Below the pieces are notes generated by a model, which saw only the letters and a program-made list of their open reading frames with translations, was not told the DNA's origin and searched no databases. The position numbers were made by a program, and so were the translations under genes. Source: Candidatus Zhuqueibacterota bacterium (GTDB lineage: Bacteria; Zhuqueibacterota; Zhuqueibacteria; Residuimicrobiales; Krinioviventaceae). From it: DNA of 29,225 nt. Position 1 is the stretch's first letter; every line of letters starts with the position of its first letter. Location of the stretch: the NCBI GenBank assembly GCA_003854995.1, contig RQOI01000162.1:1-29225 (forward strand), in the 5' to 3' direction. Shown here one piece after another: positions 6,768-13,820 of this stretch.

Positions 6768-7808
6768 GTGGCAGCCATCAATGATCATATGAATGCAATC
6801 CCGACGAGATTTGGTCGCGCTGCGATGCAGAATATTGGCAAAGAGATTGGCCGATTTGCGGTCACCACCATGGACAGACCCTGGCAGGTGACAAAGGATT
6901 TAATCGGGGGCGCCCCCGCAGCTGTCTACATGATCGTATCAATGGAGCAATCTTATCTCGACTCACTGATCGAGGAGCTGCCGACCTGCGATTCGATCGT
7001 CGGCATCGGCGGCGGCCAGGCAGTGGATGCGGCGAAATATATAGCATGGCAGAAGGGGATACGGCTCGTCACCATCCCGACCATCCTGAGCACCGACGCC
7101 TTTGTCACAGAAGCGGCCGGCGTGCGCCGAGATCATCGCGTTGTCTATATCGGCAAGGTCAGACCGGATCCGCTCGTCATCGATTACGAGGTCATACGCA
7201 CGGCGCCGACGGCGCTGAACATAGCCGGCATCGGCGACCTGCTGTCGATGCACACGGCCTGCTTTGACTGGGAGCTTGCTGAAAAACAGGGGCGCTCGGA
7301 GTATCCTTTTTCAGCAGACATCGTCAGAGCCGCGTGCGCCATCCTGACTAAAGTGTCAACGACTGTCGGCGACATTCGCGAGGTCACGGATGCCGGCATC
7401 CGTGCGCTAGTCGAAGGCTATATGGAAATGAATGTCATCGCCCATTCGGCTGGCCACTGGCGGTTCGAAGAGGGATCCGAACATTTTCTCTTTTACGAGC
7501 TGGAAGAGCGACTCAAACGCCCATTCATTCATGGCCACATCGTCGGACTGGGCATTTATCTCATGAGCCGTTTGCAGGAGAATGATTATCAGAACATCAC
7601 GCAGATGATGAATGACGTCAATCTGGCCTATTTCCCCAGCGGCATGGATATCCCTCGCGCTGTACTGCAGGCCTCGCTGAAGAATTGTCATCAATTTGTC
7701 AAACAAAGGAACTTGTGGTTTTCCATCCTGAATGTCAAGGAAATAACGGATGATTGGATCGAATGGGCAACCGCTGATTTAGAAACGAAGAATGCGGTTT
7801 TCTTTTAG
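6768..7808 (+). CDS. Iron-containing alcohol dehydrogenase / glycerol-1-phosphate dehydrogenase-like enzyme
   Basis: The product is about 346 residues from the iron-ADH/dehydroquinate-synthase-like superfamily. The NAD(P) loop is GIGGGQAVDAAK (glycines 81-83). TIPTILSTDAFVTEAAGVR is the second nucleotide-binding stretch. Metal ligands expected in this superfamily are visible as Asp in GIGDLLSMHTACFDWEL, His in GSEHFLFYELE, and His in HGHIVGLG. These resemble AraM/EgsA and related sugar-alcohol dehydrogenases. GTG at 6768 is preferred because GGAGG lies four bases upstream. Other in-frame starts are TTG 6732, GTG 6753 and ATG 6789. It follows the two secreted glycosidases but has no signal peptide, so it probably handles a released polyol, sugar or glycerol phosphate in the cytoplasm. 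The substrate is not predictable. Confidence 0.85.
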   Translation: MAAINDHMNAIPTRFGRAAMQNIGKEIGRFAVTTMDRPWQVTKDLIGGAPAAVYMIVSMEQSYLDSLIEELPTCDSIVGIGGGQAVDAAKYIAWQKGIRLVTIPTILSTDAFVTEAAGVRRDHRVVYIGKVRPDPLVIDYEVIRTAPTALNIAGIGDLLSMHTACFDWELAEKQGRSEYPFSADIVRAACAILTKVSTTVGDIREVTDAGIRALVEGYMEMNVIAHSAGHWRFEEGSEHFLFYELEERLKRPFIHGHIVGLGIYLMSRLQENDYQNITQMMNDVNLAYFPSGMDIPRAVLQASLKNCHQFVKQRNLWFSILNVKEITDDWIEWATADLETKNAVFF

Positions 7809-7810
7809 AG

Positions 7811-7987
7811 GATTTTAGTTCCAGCCCCGTCATCATGATTCCATATAATCCGAGAGACTATCTCGAACCTTGTGAACAGTATGGTTATGCAAAAGCAAAA
7901 GATTTATACTCCTACCTTAAAGACAACGTGGGCGTCGTTGATAGAATAAGCAAACTTGTGAAACACGTAAAGAGAAAAGAAAATGTC
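7811..7987 (+). pseudogene. Remnant of a GNAT-type acetyltransferase gene
   Basis: About 59 codons read EDFSSSPVIM, YNPRDYLEPCEQYGYAKAKD and LYSYLKD, then RISKLVKHVKRKENV. From memory this matches the internal segment of a GNAT-related family with YNPPYY...GF.KAKDLYAY and a following R.v.i...vk...gi stretch. In that family it is preceded by about 150 residues and followed by the acetyltransferase domain. Here the similarity begins only two bases after the dehydrogenase stop and fades after ENV. The frame then runs on to 8182 without resemblance and overlaps the beta-propeller gene. No ribosome site precedes the ATG at 7835. It is read as a doubly truncated gene, probably left by a deletion. 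Confidence 0.55.
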
Positions 7988-8044
7988 CATGCTGTTTCGC
8001 ATAGTCCATCCGTTCAACAGCTATTCTCCACGATAAAATGTAGT

Positions 8045-9406
8045 CTATGTGTTGGCAATTCTATAACAATACAACTGATTCGCATAACGCAGATAGAGAT
8101 TCCCCTGGGCGATAATCGGCTTTGTCCACAATCTTGCATTATCTGTGCTGACGAGATTTTTTATACTCGTAATAATTGTTAACTCAACAGGAGAAGGGAG
8201 CAGCAGATAGAGGTTGCCCTTGATATCGATACTCAAGAAAAAGGGATCAACAAAGATGAATTGTCCACTGCCAATGGCGGATGATGTCCATTGTTCCTCT
8301 CCAGTGTGAATATTGAGGCATTTAAATTCATCATTGTTGTGAGCGCTCATGCCCGAAAAGCCGTATATATAATCTCCGACAATGATGGGATCGGTTTGGT
8401 GTGCATTGAGCGCATTGGTATGCCAAAGGATCTCTGCGCTATCCCTGCCAATAATGTGCGTCGCTTGTGTTCCTTTATTGTACCATGAAGTTATAATTGC
8501 GATACCATGCTGCGGCGAGTACACGGGTGTGCAGATGTTAATATTATTCTGAACGGCCCATGGCGTTTTCCACAAAGTTGCACCCGTGTTTGCATCCAGC
8601 GCAAAGAAATCTTGTCCTCCAACGACCAGCAAAATGGTCTCTCCTCGATGCTGAATGACAGCTGGAGTGGAGTAGGAATCAGGTGCAGGCTCGGATTGCC
8701 ACAGCGTTTCACCTGTTTGTTTATCCAATCCCCAAACCAGGGCTTGCCCGCCCACCTGAACAACGAGACTATTGCCATAAACGACAGGCGAAGCCGCGAA
8801 ACCCCATTTTGGTTCTTCACCGCCCATATCGAGGTAGTTTCGATGCCATTTCTCTGTTCCATCTTGTAGTCGCAAACAAAAGAGCTGTCCGCCGCGTGAC
8901 AACACATAGACGAGATCGCCGTCAATGGTGGGTGTCGCACGCGGGCCTTCTCCAAAAGATGAGTTGGCCACCGGAGCATCGTAACGAAAGGACCAGAGAA
9001 GATGACCGCGTTGCGGATCAAGACAAAAAATGACATCTGTGGAATCATGTCTTCCTGGAACAATGAGATGATTCCCACTGATAGCAGGGCATGACCAGGT
9101 GATGGACTGTTCACCTCGGCACAAGTATTCAACCTTCCACAGCAATTCCAAGCCATTTGACCAGTCTGTAATAATTTTGGTGGGCGCGGCGTGGTTGTTG
9201 TGGCTCATTCCCTTCCACGATGGCCAGCCCGTTGAATCCGACCTTATGACTGGAAGAGCACCCTTCGGCTCGGGGATTATCGTATTTTGGGCCATTTCCA
9301 CCGAATAATCGTATGCCCATATAGACAAGAGTGCGGCAGCAACGATGAGCAATATGATCGTGAATCCACCAATGATCAGTGTCTTTTTTATCCTTTTGCG
9401 TCGCAT
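8045..9406 (-). CDS. Membrane-anchored PQQ-type beta-propeller protein (BamB-like)
   Basis: A 453-residue protein with a basic N-terminus and one transmembrane segment (TLIIGGFTIILLIVAAALL), followed by repeated PQQ-like blades. Recognisable blade ends are VIFCLDPQRGHLLWSF, LFCLRLQDGTEKWHR, VWGLDKQTGETLWQS, FFALDANTGATLWKT, HIIGRDSAEILWHT and CLNIHTGEEQWTS, i.e. the A-x-D-x-x-T-G-x-x-x-W blade pattern about six to seven times. No catalytic PQQ-dehydrogenase residues are evident, so a structural or scaffold role outside the inner membrane is likely. Related propellers are common in Planctomycetes and FCB bacteria without known function. GAGGA lies upstream of the ATG at 9406. It follows the broken LysE gene by 31 bases and could be the last gene of the surface-glycan operon. 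Confidence 0.88.
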   Translation of the reverse strand: MRRKRIKKTLIIGGFTIILLIVAAALLSIWAYDYSVEMAQNTIIPEPKGALPVIRSDSTGWPSWKGMSHNNHAAPTKIITDWSNGLELLWKVEYLCRGEQSITWSCPAISGNHLIVPGRHDSTDVIFCLDPQRGHLLWSFRYDAPVANSSFGEGPRATPTIDGDLVYVLSRGGQLFCLRLQDGTEKWHRNYLDMGGEEPKWGFAASPVVYGNSLVVQVGGQALVWGLDKQTGETLWQSEPAPDSYSTPAVIQHRGETILLVVGGQDFFALDANTGATLWKTPWAVQNNINICTPVYSPQHGIAIITSWYNKGTQATHIIGRDSAEILWHTNALNAHQTDPIIVGDYIYGFSGMSAHNNDEFKCLNIHTGEEQWTSSAIGSGQFIFVDPFFLSIDIKGNLYLLLPSPVELTIITSIKNLVSTDNARLWTKPIIAQGNLYLRYANQLYCYRIANT

Positions 9407-9437
9407 AGAGTCCTCACTATTTAATCAATATTGCCAT

Positions 9438-10074
9438 TCAACCGCCACAAAGTAGAACAAGAGTCTTGGCGATAAAAAACAGACCGATACAAAGCAGTAC
9501 GAATCCCAGAGCTCTATTTATTTTACTGTGTATGCCAAGCGGCAAAAAATTATGCATGCGGCTAAAAAGATATACTTTGATCAAATCAAATGCAAGTGTT
9601 GTGCCAAAGAGTACCAGAAAAAATTGCCAGTATGCTGTGGTATGAAAACCATAATGTGTTGTAATGAGGGCAGTAAGTGTCAGCCAGAACACAAAAATTG
9701 TAGGGTTTGTGATGTTTACGAGGGCGCCTTTAGTAAAAAGGAAAAAAAGGCTCTTTGCACGTTCCAATGTGCTCAAATTTTGCGATTCTGCGACTCGATT
9801 CATTTTTTTGAAGAACAAAAGCAATCCAAATCCACACAGCACCAAACCGCCTAAAATACCGAAAGTATTTATTATGTGCTGCTTGTGAACTAGGGAAGAG
9901 AATCAAGTTCACAATGAGAAGTATAAAGAGATCGCAAAGATGGAGCCCTAGGACGAGAAAAACGCCCCCCTTGAAGCCTCGATTGAGTCCGGCATCAATT
10001 TGCAGCACCAAACCGGGGCCTACGCCGAGGGCGAGGGTGAGAGCCAGCGTGAATGCACCTATGATAGGATTCAT
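9438..10074 (-). pseudogene. LysE/RhtB-family amino-acid exporter, interrupted by a frameshift
   Basis: Two frames together make one complete LysE-type protein. The first (from the ATG at 10074) gives MNPIIGAFTLALTLALGVGP, the family opening, through LCDLFILLIVNLILF. The second continues LVHKQHIINTFGILGGLVLC and GFGLLLFFKK, then NPTIFVFWLTL (the second family signature) to the end at 9438. One extra base in the GGG run 9893-9895 (CCC on the coding strand) explains the break. Without it the product would be 211 residues, normal for the family, with about six membrane segments. The start overlaps the stop of the DegT gene as ATGA, so it was translationally coupled. It is either a real mutation or a sequencing error. 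Confidence 0.8.
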
Positions 10075-11111
10075 CGGTAATGCATCTTAAGAATCAAATC
10101 ACAAACCTCACGAACAGCCCCTTCGCCGCCATGCTTTTCGTATAAAAGCTCGATCAGATCGTCGCGAGTTTTTGAAAATATTTGGCCATTGAAGCGCGCC
10201 GGCAGCAAATGAATAGCGGATAGGCATTCTTTTGGAAAATGTTGGAAAACGAGCTCTTTGTGATGCAGCAGGCTGTTGGTAATTTTCTCATACATTTTAT
10301 ATCGCATCAGAATCTGTCTATCAAGTCGTCTTAATATCAGGTTGCCAGCGAGCGCCTGAATCTCGCCGAGAGCAAAATTATTGGGAACGACACCGGGGAC
10401 TGCTTCGATGATGTTGGACATTGCCGGTAACCAATATTTTTGCTGCGAAGCGAACGGGCGCTGGCCAATTTTTCGCAGGCCTAGTATTTTTTCAGCGTAC
10501 TCGTCATTATTTGTGACAATCATGCCGCCTTCACCGAGCGTGGTGATGTTCTTTTGGCTGTGAAAGCTGAAGCAGCCAAAATCGCCAAATGTTCCAACCT
10601 TTTGATTATTAAAGGAGGCACCAGGGGATTGGGCACAATCCTCAACGATAGAAAGACCGTACTCATTCGCCAATCTGACAAGGTCGAGCATATTCACCGG
10701 CAATCCGTACAAATGAACCGGCACGACAACGCGGGTATGTTTGGTGATTTTACGGCGAACATCGTTGACATCCATTACAAAGGTTTTTGGATCGATATCG
10801 GCAAATACCAACTTTGCATTTCTCCGCAAAAACGGCAGTGCCGTGGCCGTAAAAGTGTGAGCCGGCAATATAACCTCGTCACCCTGTTTGACGTTGAGTA
10901 TCTGACCGGCCAATTCCAAAGCAGCAGTCCCATTCGCAATCCCAAAGGCATATTTGCTGCCTAGATAGCGGGCAAAGTCATCTTCAAATGCTTCGAGTCG
11001 CGGCCCCATTGTCAGCGTTTTCGCTGAGATGATGGCATCAACAATTTGTTCAATTTCATGCTTTGTGAGATGAACCTGAATGCCGGGAAAATCGAGCTTG
11101 ATGTCAGACAT
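10071..11111 (-). CDS. DegT/DnrJ/EryC1 aminotransferase with a KdsC-like C-terminal tail (chimera)
   Basis: Residues 1-327 are a clear PLP-dependent nucleotide-sugar aminotransferase: GIANGTAALELAG (phosphate-binding turn), DEVILPAHTFTATALPFLR, VEDCAQSPGA with Asp158, and FSFHSQKNITTLGEGGM with the PLP lysine Lys187. The usual C-terminal domain should continue after LIELLYEKHG for roughly 50-70 residues. Instead the last 18 or so residues read GGEGAVREVCDLILKMHYR. This matches the C-terminus of KdsC-type HAD phosphatases (E. coli KdsC has GGRGAVREVCDLLL). The join is near 10125-10135. An internal deletion fusing degT to a downstream kdsC-like gene is the simplest reading, and activity is doubtful. 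The ATG at 11111 has AAGGA upstream and overlaps the NeuB remnant's stop. Confidence 0.85.
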   Translation of the reverse strand: MSDIKLDFPGIQVHLTKHEIEQIVDAIISAKTLTMGPRLEAFEDDFARYLGSKYAFGIANGTAALELAGQILNVKQGDEVILPAHTFTATALPFLRRNAKLVFADIDPKTFVMDVNDVRRKITKHTRVVVPVHLYGLPVNMLDLVRLANEYGLSIVEDCAQSPGASFNNQKVGTFGDFGCFSFHSQKNITTLGEGGMIVTNNDEYAEKILGLRKIGQRPFASQQKYWLPAMSNIIEAVPGVVPNNFALGEIQALAGNLILRRLDRQILMRYKMYEKITNSLLHHKELVFQHFPKECLSAIHLLPARFNGQIFSKTRDDLIELLYEKHGGEGAVREVCDLILKMHYR

Positions 11112-11829
11112 ATTCTTTTTCCTTACAAGATGGATAAAAAGCTTGGTGGCAAACCTGGAAATCAGGATACCGTTCGTCAAGATGATTCTTGGTTATCTCG
11201 GCAATTTTTTGCGCTGATGTGCCACTGTTTTGAATAGGGACTAATCGTCGAAGCTCGTCGAGCGCACAAGGATAGCTGGAGGTGGTGTGCGCCAACAATA
11301 GTCTCTTTTCGCCGATCAGATTGACGGCGGATTCAATTTCTGCCATGGTCGACATGCCTGTTGAAAGGATGAGCGGTTTGCCGGCACTTTTCATCGATCG
11401 TAAAAGCTCATAATTTGTCAGCATAGCCGAAGGAGCTTTATGCATAGGAGGATCAAACTGATTCATAAATTCAACCGACGGGACATCCCAACAAGATGCA
11501 AACCATAAAATGTTTCGTCTTTTACAGTATTCGTCGATCTCGGCATATTCGGCAAAATCAAACTCCACTCGTTAGCGGTAATCAATGTATGTCATTTCTC
11601 CCCACGGTGTAGCTCGTCTGACATACCATTGATCTCTTGGCACACATAATTCAGGTGTGCGTTTTTGAAACTTGACAGCGTGACATCCCGCTTTCGCTGC
11701 CGCCTCGATCATCAGTTTCGCCAACGCCAAAGAACCGTTGTGATTGATACCAATTTCAGCGATGATGAAGGTCTCTTTTCCCAGAACCGTTTGTAGAAAA
11801 TCTCGATTTGCATTCTGGCGCAATGTCAT
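11104..11829 (-). pseudogene. neuB: N-acetylneuraminate synthase (NeuB) remnant with internal stop and replaced C-terminus
   Basis: The N-terminal part shows the NeuB TIM barrel: FIIAEIGINHNGSLALAKLM, AVKFQKRTPE, TPWGEMTYIDYR. An in-frame TAA (11572-11574) follows, where homologs usually have Tyr or another residue. Then, in the same frame, VEFDFAEYAEIDEYCK, ILWFASCWDVPSVEFM, KPLILSTGMSTMAEIESAV and HTTSSYPCALDEL. After about 11250 the NeuB similarity stops. The last 48 residues (to YPSCKEKEYV) are not NeuB, and the second half of the barrel and the antifreeze-like domain are absent. About 240 codons remain of a usual 340-350. The start at 11829 has GGAG six bases upstream. The enzyme family condenses PEP with a mannosamine derivative to make nonulosonic acids. 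This copy cannot be active. Confidence 0.85.
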
Positions 11830-11841
11830 GCAGTTCTCCAT

Positions 11842-12272
11842 ATTTTAGTAGGCCGCTAATCAAAGATTTGATAGTTATAAAACTTGACTAAATACGCTTT
11901 TTCTAAAATCTGGTCATTAAATTAATGTTAATTTTTGATAAATTTATAGTGATCGCAAAGATGCCTTCAAAGGAACTCATATCGAAGCGTGGAGCGTATA
12001 TCAACCGCCAAGTATCTCCAATATCCATTTCCATCGACCGTTACATCGGAGAATTATGTCAATAATTTTCTCGACAATCACGGTTCAAGCCTGGAAGGAG
12101 AAGCGGTTATCGACGCGGATGTTGAAGAGTTTGAAGCAGAAATTTTCAAGATGAAACAAAGGAGAGAGCTAAAGTTATTTCCTTTGTTTTTTTGCCATTC
12201 ATATCGACGGTAGTATTTCCGCAGCTGCTTGGGAAAAGGTGTTAGAAACGACAGACTTGATCAATCAGACTA
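11842..12272. other. Gene-poor gap, possibly decayed sequence
   Basis: No frame here is convincing. A rightward frame of 74 codons (11989-12213) has no ribosome site and its composition (VIDADVEEFEAEIFKMKQRR) matches nothing I know. The stretch 11842-11950 is very AT-rich and could hold the promoter of the leftward NeuB/DegT/LysE genes. The rest may be a relic of genes lost from this eroded cluster. Confidence 0.35.
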
Positions 12273-12485
12273 TTAAACCGCCCATTTCCAATGTGATGTA
12301 AAGAAATCGACAGCTTTCATGTTTTCATCCAAAAGCGAAAAAAGGTAGGCTCCGCTGAAATCTTGATAATCCTCTTTAGCCAACTTGAAATTCTCAGCAG
12401 ACATGCCGAATAGATGACTTGATGGGATCTCGATACTATAGTCACGACCATCCCATTTGAAACACGTTACCTGCATTATTTCCAT
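12273..12485 (-). CDS. Small hypothetical protein
   Basis: A 70-codon frame beginning MEIMQVTCFKWDGRDYSIEI and ending DENMKAVDFFTSHWKWAV. The sequence is protein-like (amphipathic, few rare residues, no low complexity) but not recognised. Only a weak AAAGG lies ahead of the ATG at 12485. It is on the same strand as the methyltransferase, 83 bases downstream of it. Given the state of neighbouring genes it may be the tail of a longer lost gene rather than an independent protein. Confidence 0.35.
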   Translation of the reverse strand: MEIMQVTCFKWDGRDYSIEIPSSHLFGMSAENFKLAKEDYQDFSGAYLFSLLDENMKAVDFFTSHWKWAV

Positions 12486-12568
12486 CTATTTTGCCTTTAA
12501 AATGGGTAATCGGAGATGCATTCTCAACAAAATGACAAACCTTCCGCAAAAGAGTCTCGAGATTTTTG

Positions 12569-13081
12569 CTATGCTTTGATCTTTTGCCCCAAGAGCGAAT
12601 GAATTGTATTGACAAACGGCATACGGATAAATTTGGGTAATTTTTTATATTCTGTTCGCATGGCCAGAAAAATATGCTTGTGCTCGAGCAGATTAAATGC
12701 AGCGGTGATGTCCCACAGCGGGGGGATGACATAGGTGATCTGTTTCCCGACGCGGCGTAATTCTCGATGAAAACGAATTGGAAAATCCACATGTTCGATT
12801 GTATGAGAGCATAAAACGTGCTCAAATTGCTTTTGCTTAAATGGAAGGTTATAGATATCCTGCACGAGGACAAAATTAGGCAGTTCTTTGTGTTTGACAA
12901 TATCAGCATTAATGCCGCCACCGTCCGTTGTGCCGCAACAGATATTTAAATCCCACTGCTGTCTTGTCAGTATTCTATTCTTTAAATATTTGTAACTGAT
13001 CCAGTTGAGGACATAGGCTAATATGTAAAATAATAGGCTGCTGATAAACATCCAAAATAGAATATCGATCATTAATTTCAT
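12569..13081 (-). CDS. Membrane-anchored class I SAM-dependent methyltransferase
   Basis: A 170-residue protein with an N-terminal membrane helix (ILFWMFISSLLFYILAYVL) and a small methyltransferase core. The core shows DLNICCGTTDGGGINADIV (motif I region), LVQDIYNLPFKQKQFEHVLC and SHTIEHVDFPIRFHRELRRV, the Methyltransf_11 pattern around an EHV motif. The core then reads TYVIPPLWDITAAFNLLEHK. The protein is short but seems to end naturally. AGGA lies almost on top of the ATG at 13081, so the second ATG (13072), ten bases further on, may be the true start. The 5' end overlaps the 3' end of the truncated flippase-like gene by 107 bases. The substrate is unknown. Context suggests glycan or lipid modification. 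Confidence 0.75.
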   Translation of the reverse strand: MKLMIDILFWMFISSLLFYILAYVLNWISYKYLKNRILTRQQWDLNICCGTTDGGGINADIVKHKELPNFVLVQDIYNLPFKQKQFEHVLCSHTIEHVDFPIRFHRELRRVGKQITYVIPPLWDITAAFNLLEHKHIFLAMRTEYKKLPKFIRMPFVNTIHSLLGQKIKA

Positions 13082-13736
13082 ATCCTGTTGTCCTATCTTG
13101 TGTTGTTAGAGTGAACAGGCCACAGCGCCCGTCTGTTTTTTCTCTTTGAATGAGGATGGCTAATACAATTAAAAGAGCGGTCAACATGTTCTGTTGGAAT
13201 CGCTCCATGATTTGCTGGATCATCGGCAAATCCCAACATTGTGCAAGATAGACAGCCGTGGGCAGGGCAAGAAGAAAAAAGAGCCCGTTCTCCATGGAAC
13301 CGAGGGTGAGGAGCGATGTTGCCTTGCCGACGGTCAATCCCTTGTGCATGAGCATACCAGCTTTGACATAGCCACCTCCAATGGCTGTTGGGCTCAAGGC
13401 AGATCCAAGCTCTGTGCCGATGGTGATTCGCAGCAAATGGGCGAATGAAATCCGATAGCCGAGAAATCGCGTCCAAATCAAGACCCGCAGCGTGTTTGTG
13501 ATCCATGGTACAAGCGCCAGGCATGCTGCGATAAACAGATAAGCCGACTTGAAATGGTGCGGAGTTTCAAAGATGGAGCGATCGGTCGTTAGGAGTGATA
13601 ATATAATATTTCCGATCAAACCCGTGACAATTATGACAAGGCCTATATAGAGAGTTTTTTTAACGTTGGAATAATTGCCGTTTTTGATATTTTCGATGGT
13701 CGTATTCAATATTTTCTTCATGGGAGATAAGAGCAT
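12975..13736 (-). CDS. Truncated flippase-like membrane protein (lysylphosphatidylglycerol-synthase TM family)
   Basis: Residues 1-196 show the family pattern. Membrane helices include TLYIGLVIIVTGLIGNIIL, AYLFIAACLALVPWITNTL and ALLIVLAILI. The conserved loop GTELGSALSPTAIGGGYVKA is present. Full members have about 320 residues and seven or eight helices and are associated with lipid or glycolipid transport. After LAILIQ (near 13150) the frame loses hydrophobicity and runs as unrelated sequence to 12975, overlapping the methyltransferase. The missing part is not in another frame, so a deletion rather than a simple frameshift is likely. No convincing ribosome site precedes either ATG (13736 or 13721). 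Function is probably lost. Confidence 0.7.
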   Translation of the reverse strand: MLLSPMKKILNTTIENIKNGNYSNVKKTLYIGLVIIVTGLIGNIILSLLTTDRSIFETPHHFKSAYLFIAACLALVPWITNTLRVLIWTRFLGYRISFAHLLRITIGTELGSALSPTAIGGGYVKAGMLMHKGLTVGKATSLLTLGSMENGLFFLLALPTAVYLAQCWDLPMIQQIMERFQQNMLTALLIVLAILIQREKTDGRCGLFTLTTQDRTTGYEINDRYSILDVYQQPIILHISLCPQLDQLQIFKE

Positions 13737-13820
13737 GTCCGCGATAAATACATATACAAAGATTCAGAGTCACAAGCTGTGCGAATGAGCTGTGGTGCAA
13801 CTGTCATTCGTCACTTTGCT

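Noticed and set aside
7988..8182. Continuation of the acetyltransferase-like frame to 8182 as a 115-residue protein
   Set aside because: After ENV the sequence loses family resemblance and overlaps the 3' end of the beta-propeller gene; no ribosome site is present.
12442..12921. A 159-codon leftward frame overlapping the methyltransferase
   Set aside because: The methyltransferase frame carries family motifs; this one is a shadow in another frame.
13093..13524. A 143-codon leftward frame inside the flippase-like gene that might be the missing C-terminus
   Set aside because: It is out of frame throughout the conserved part, is not hydrophobic and contains no family motif, so it is not the continuation.
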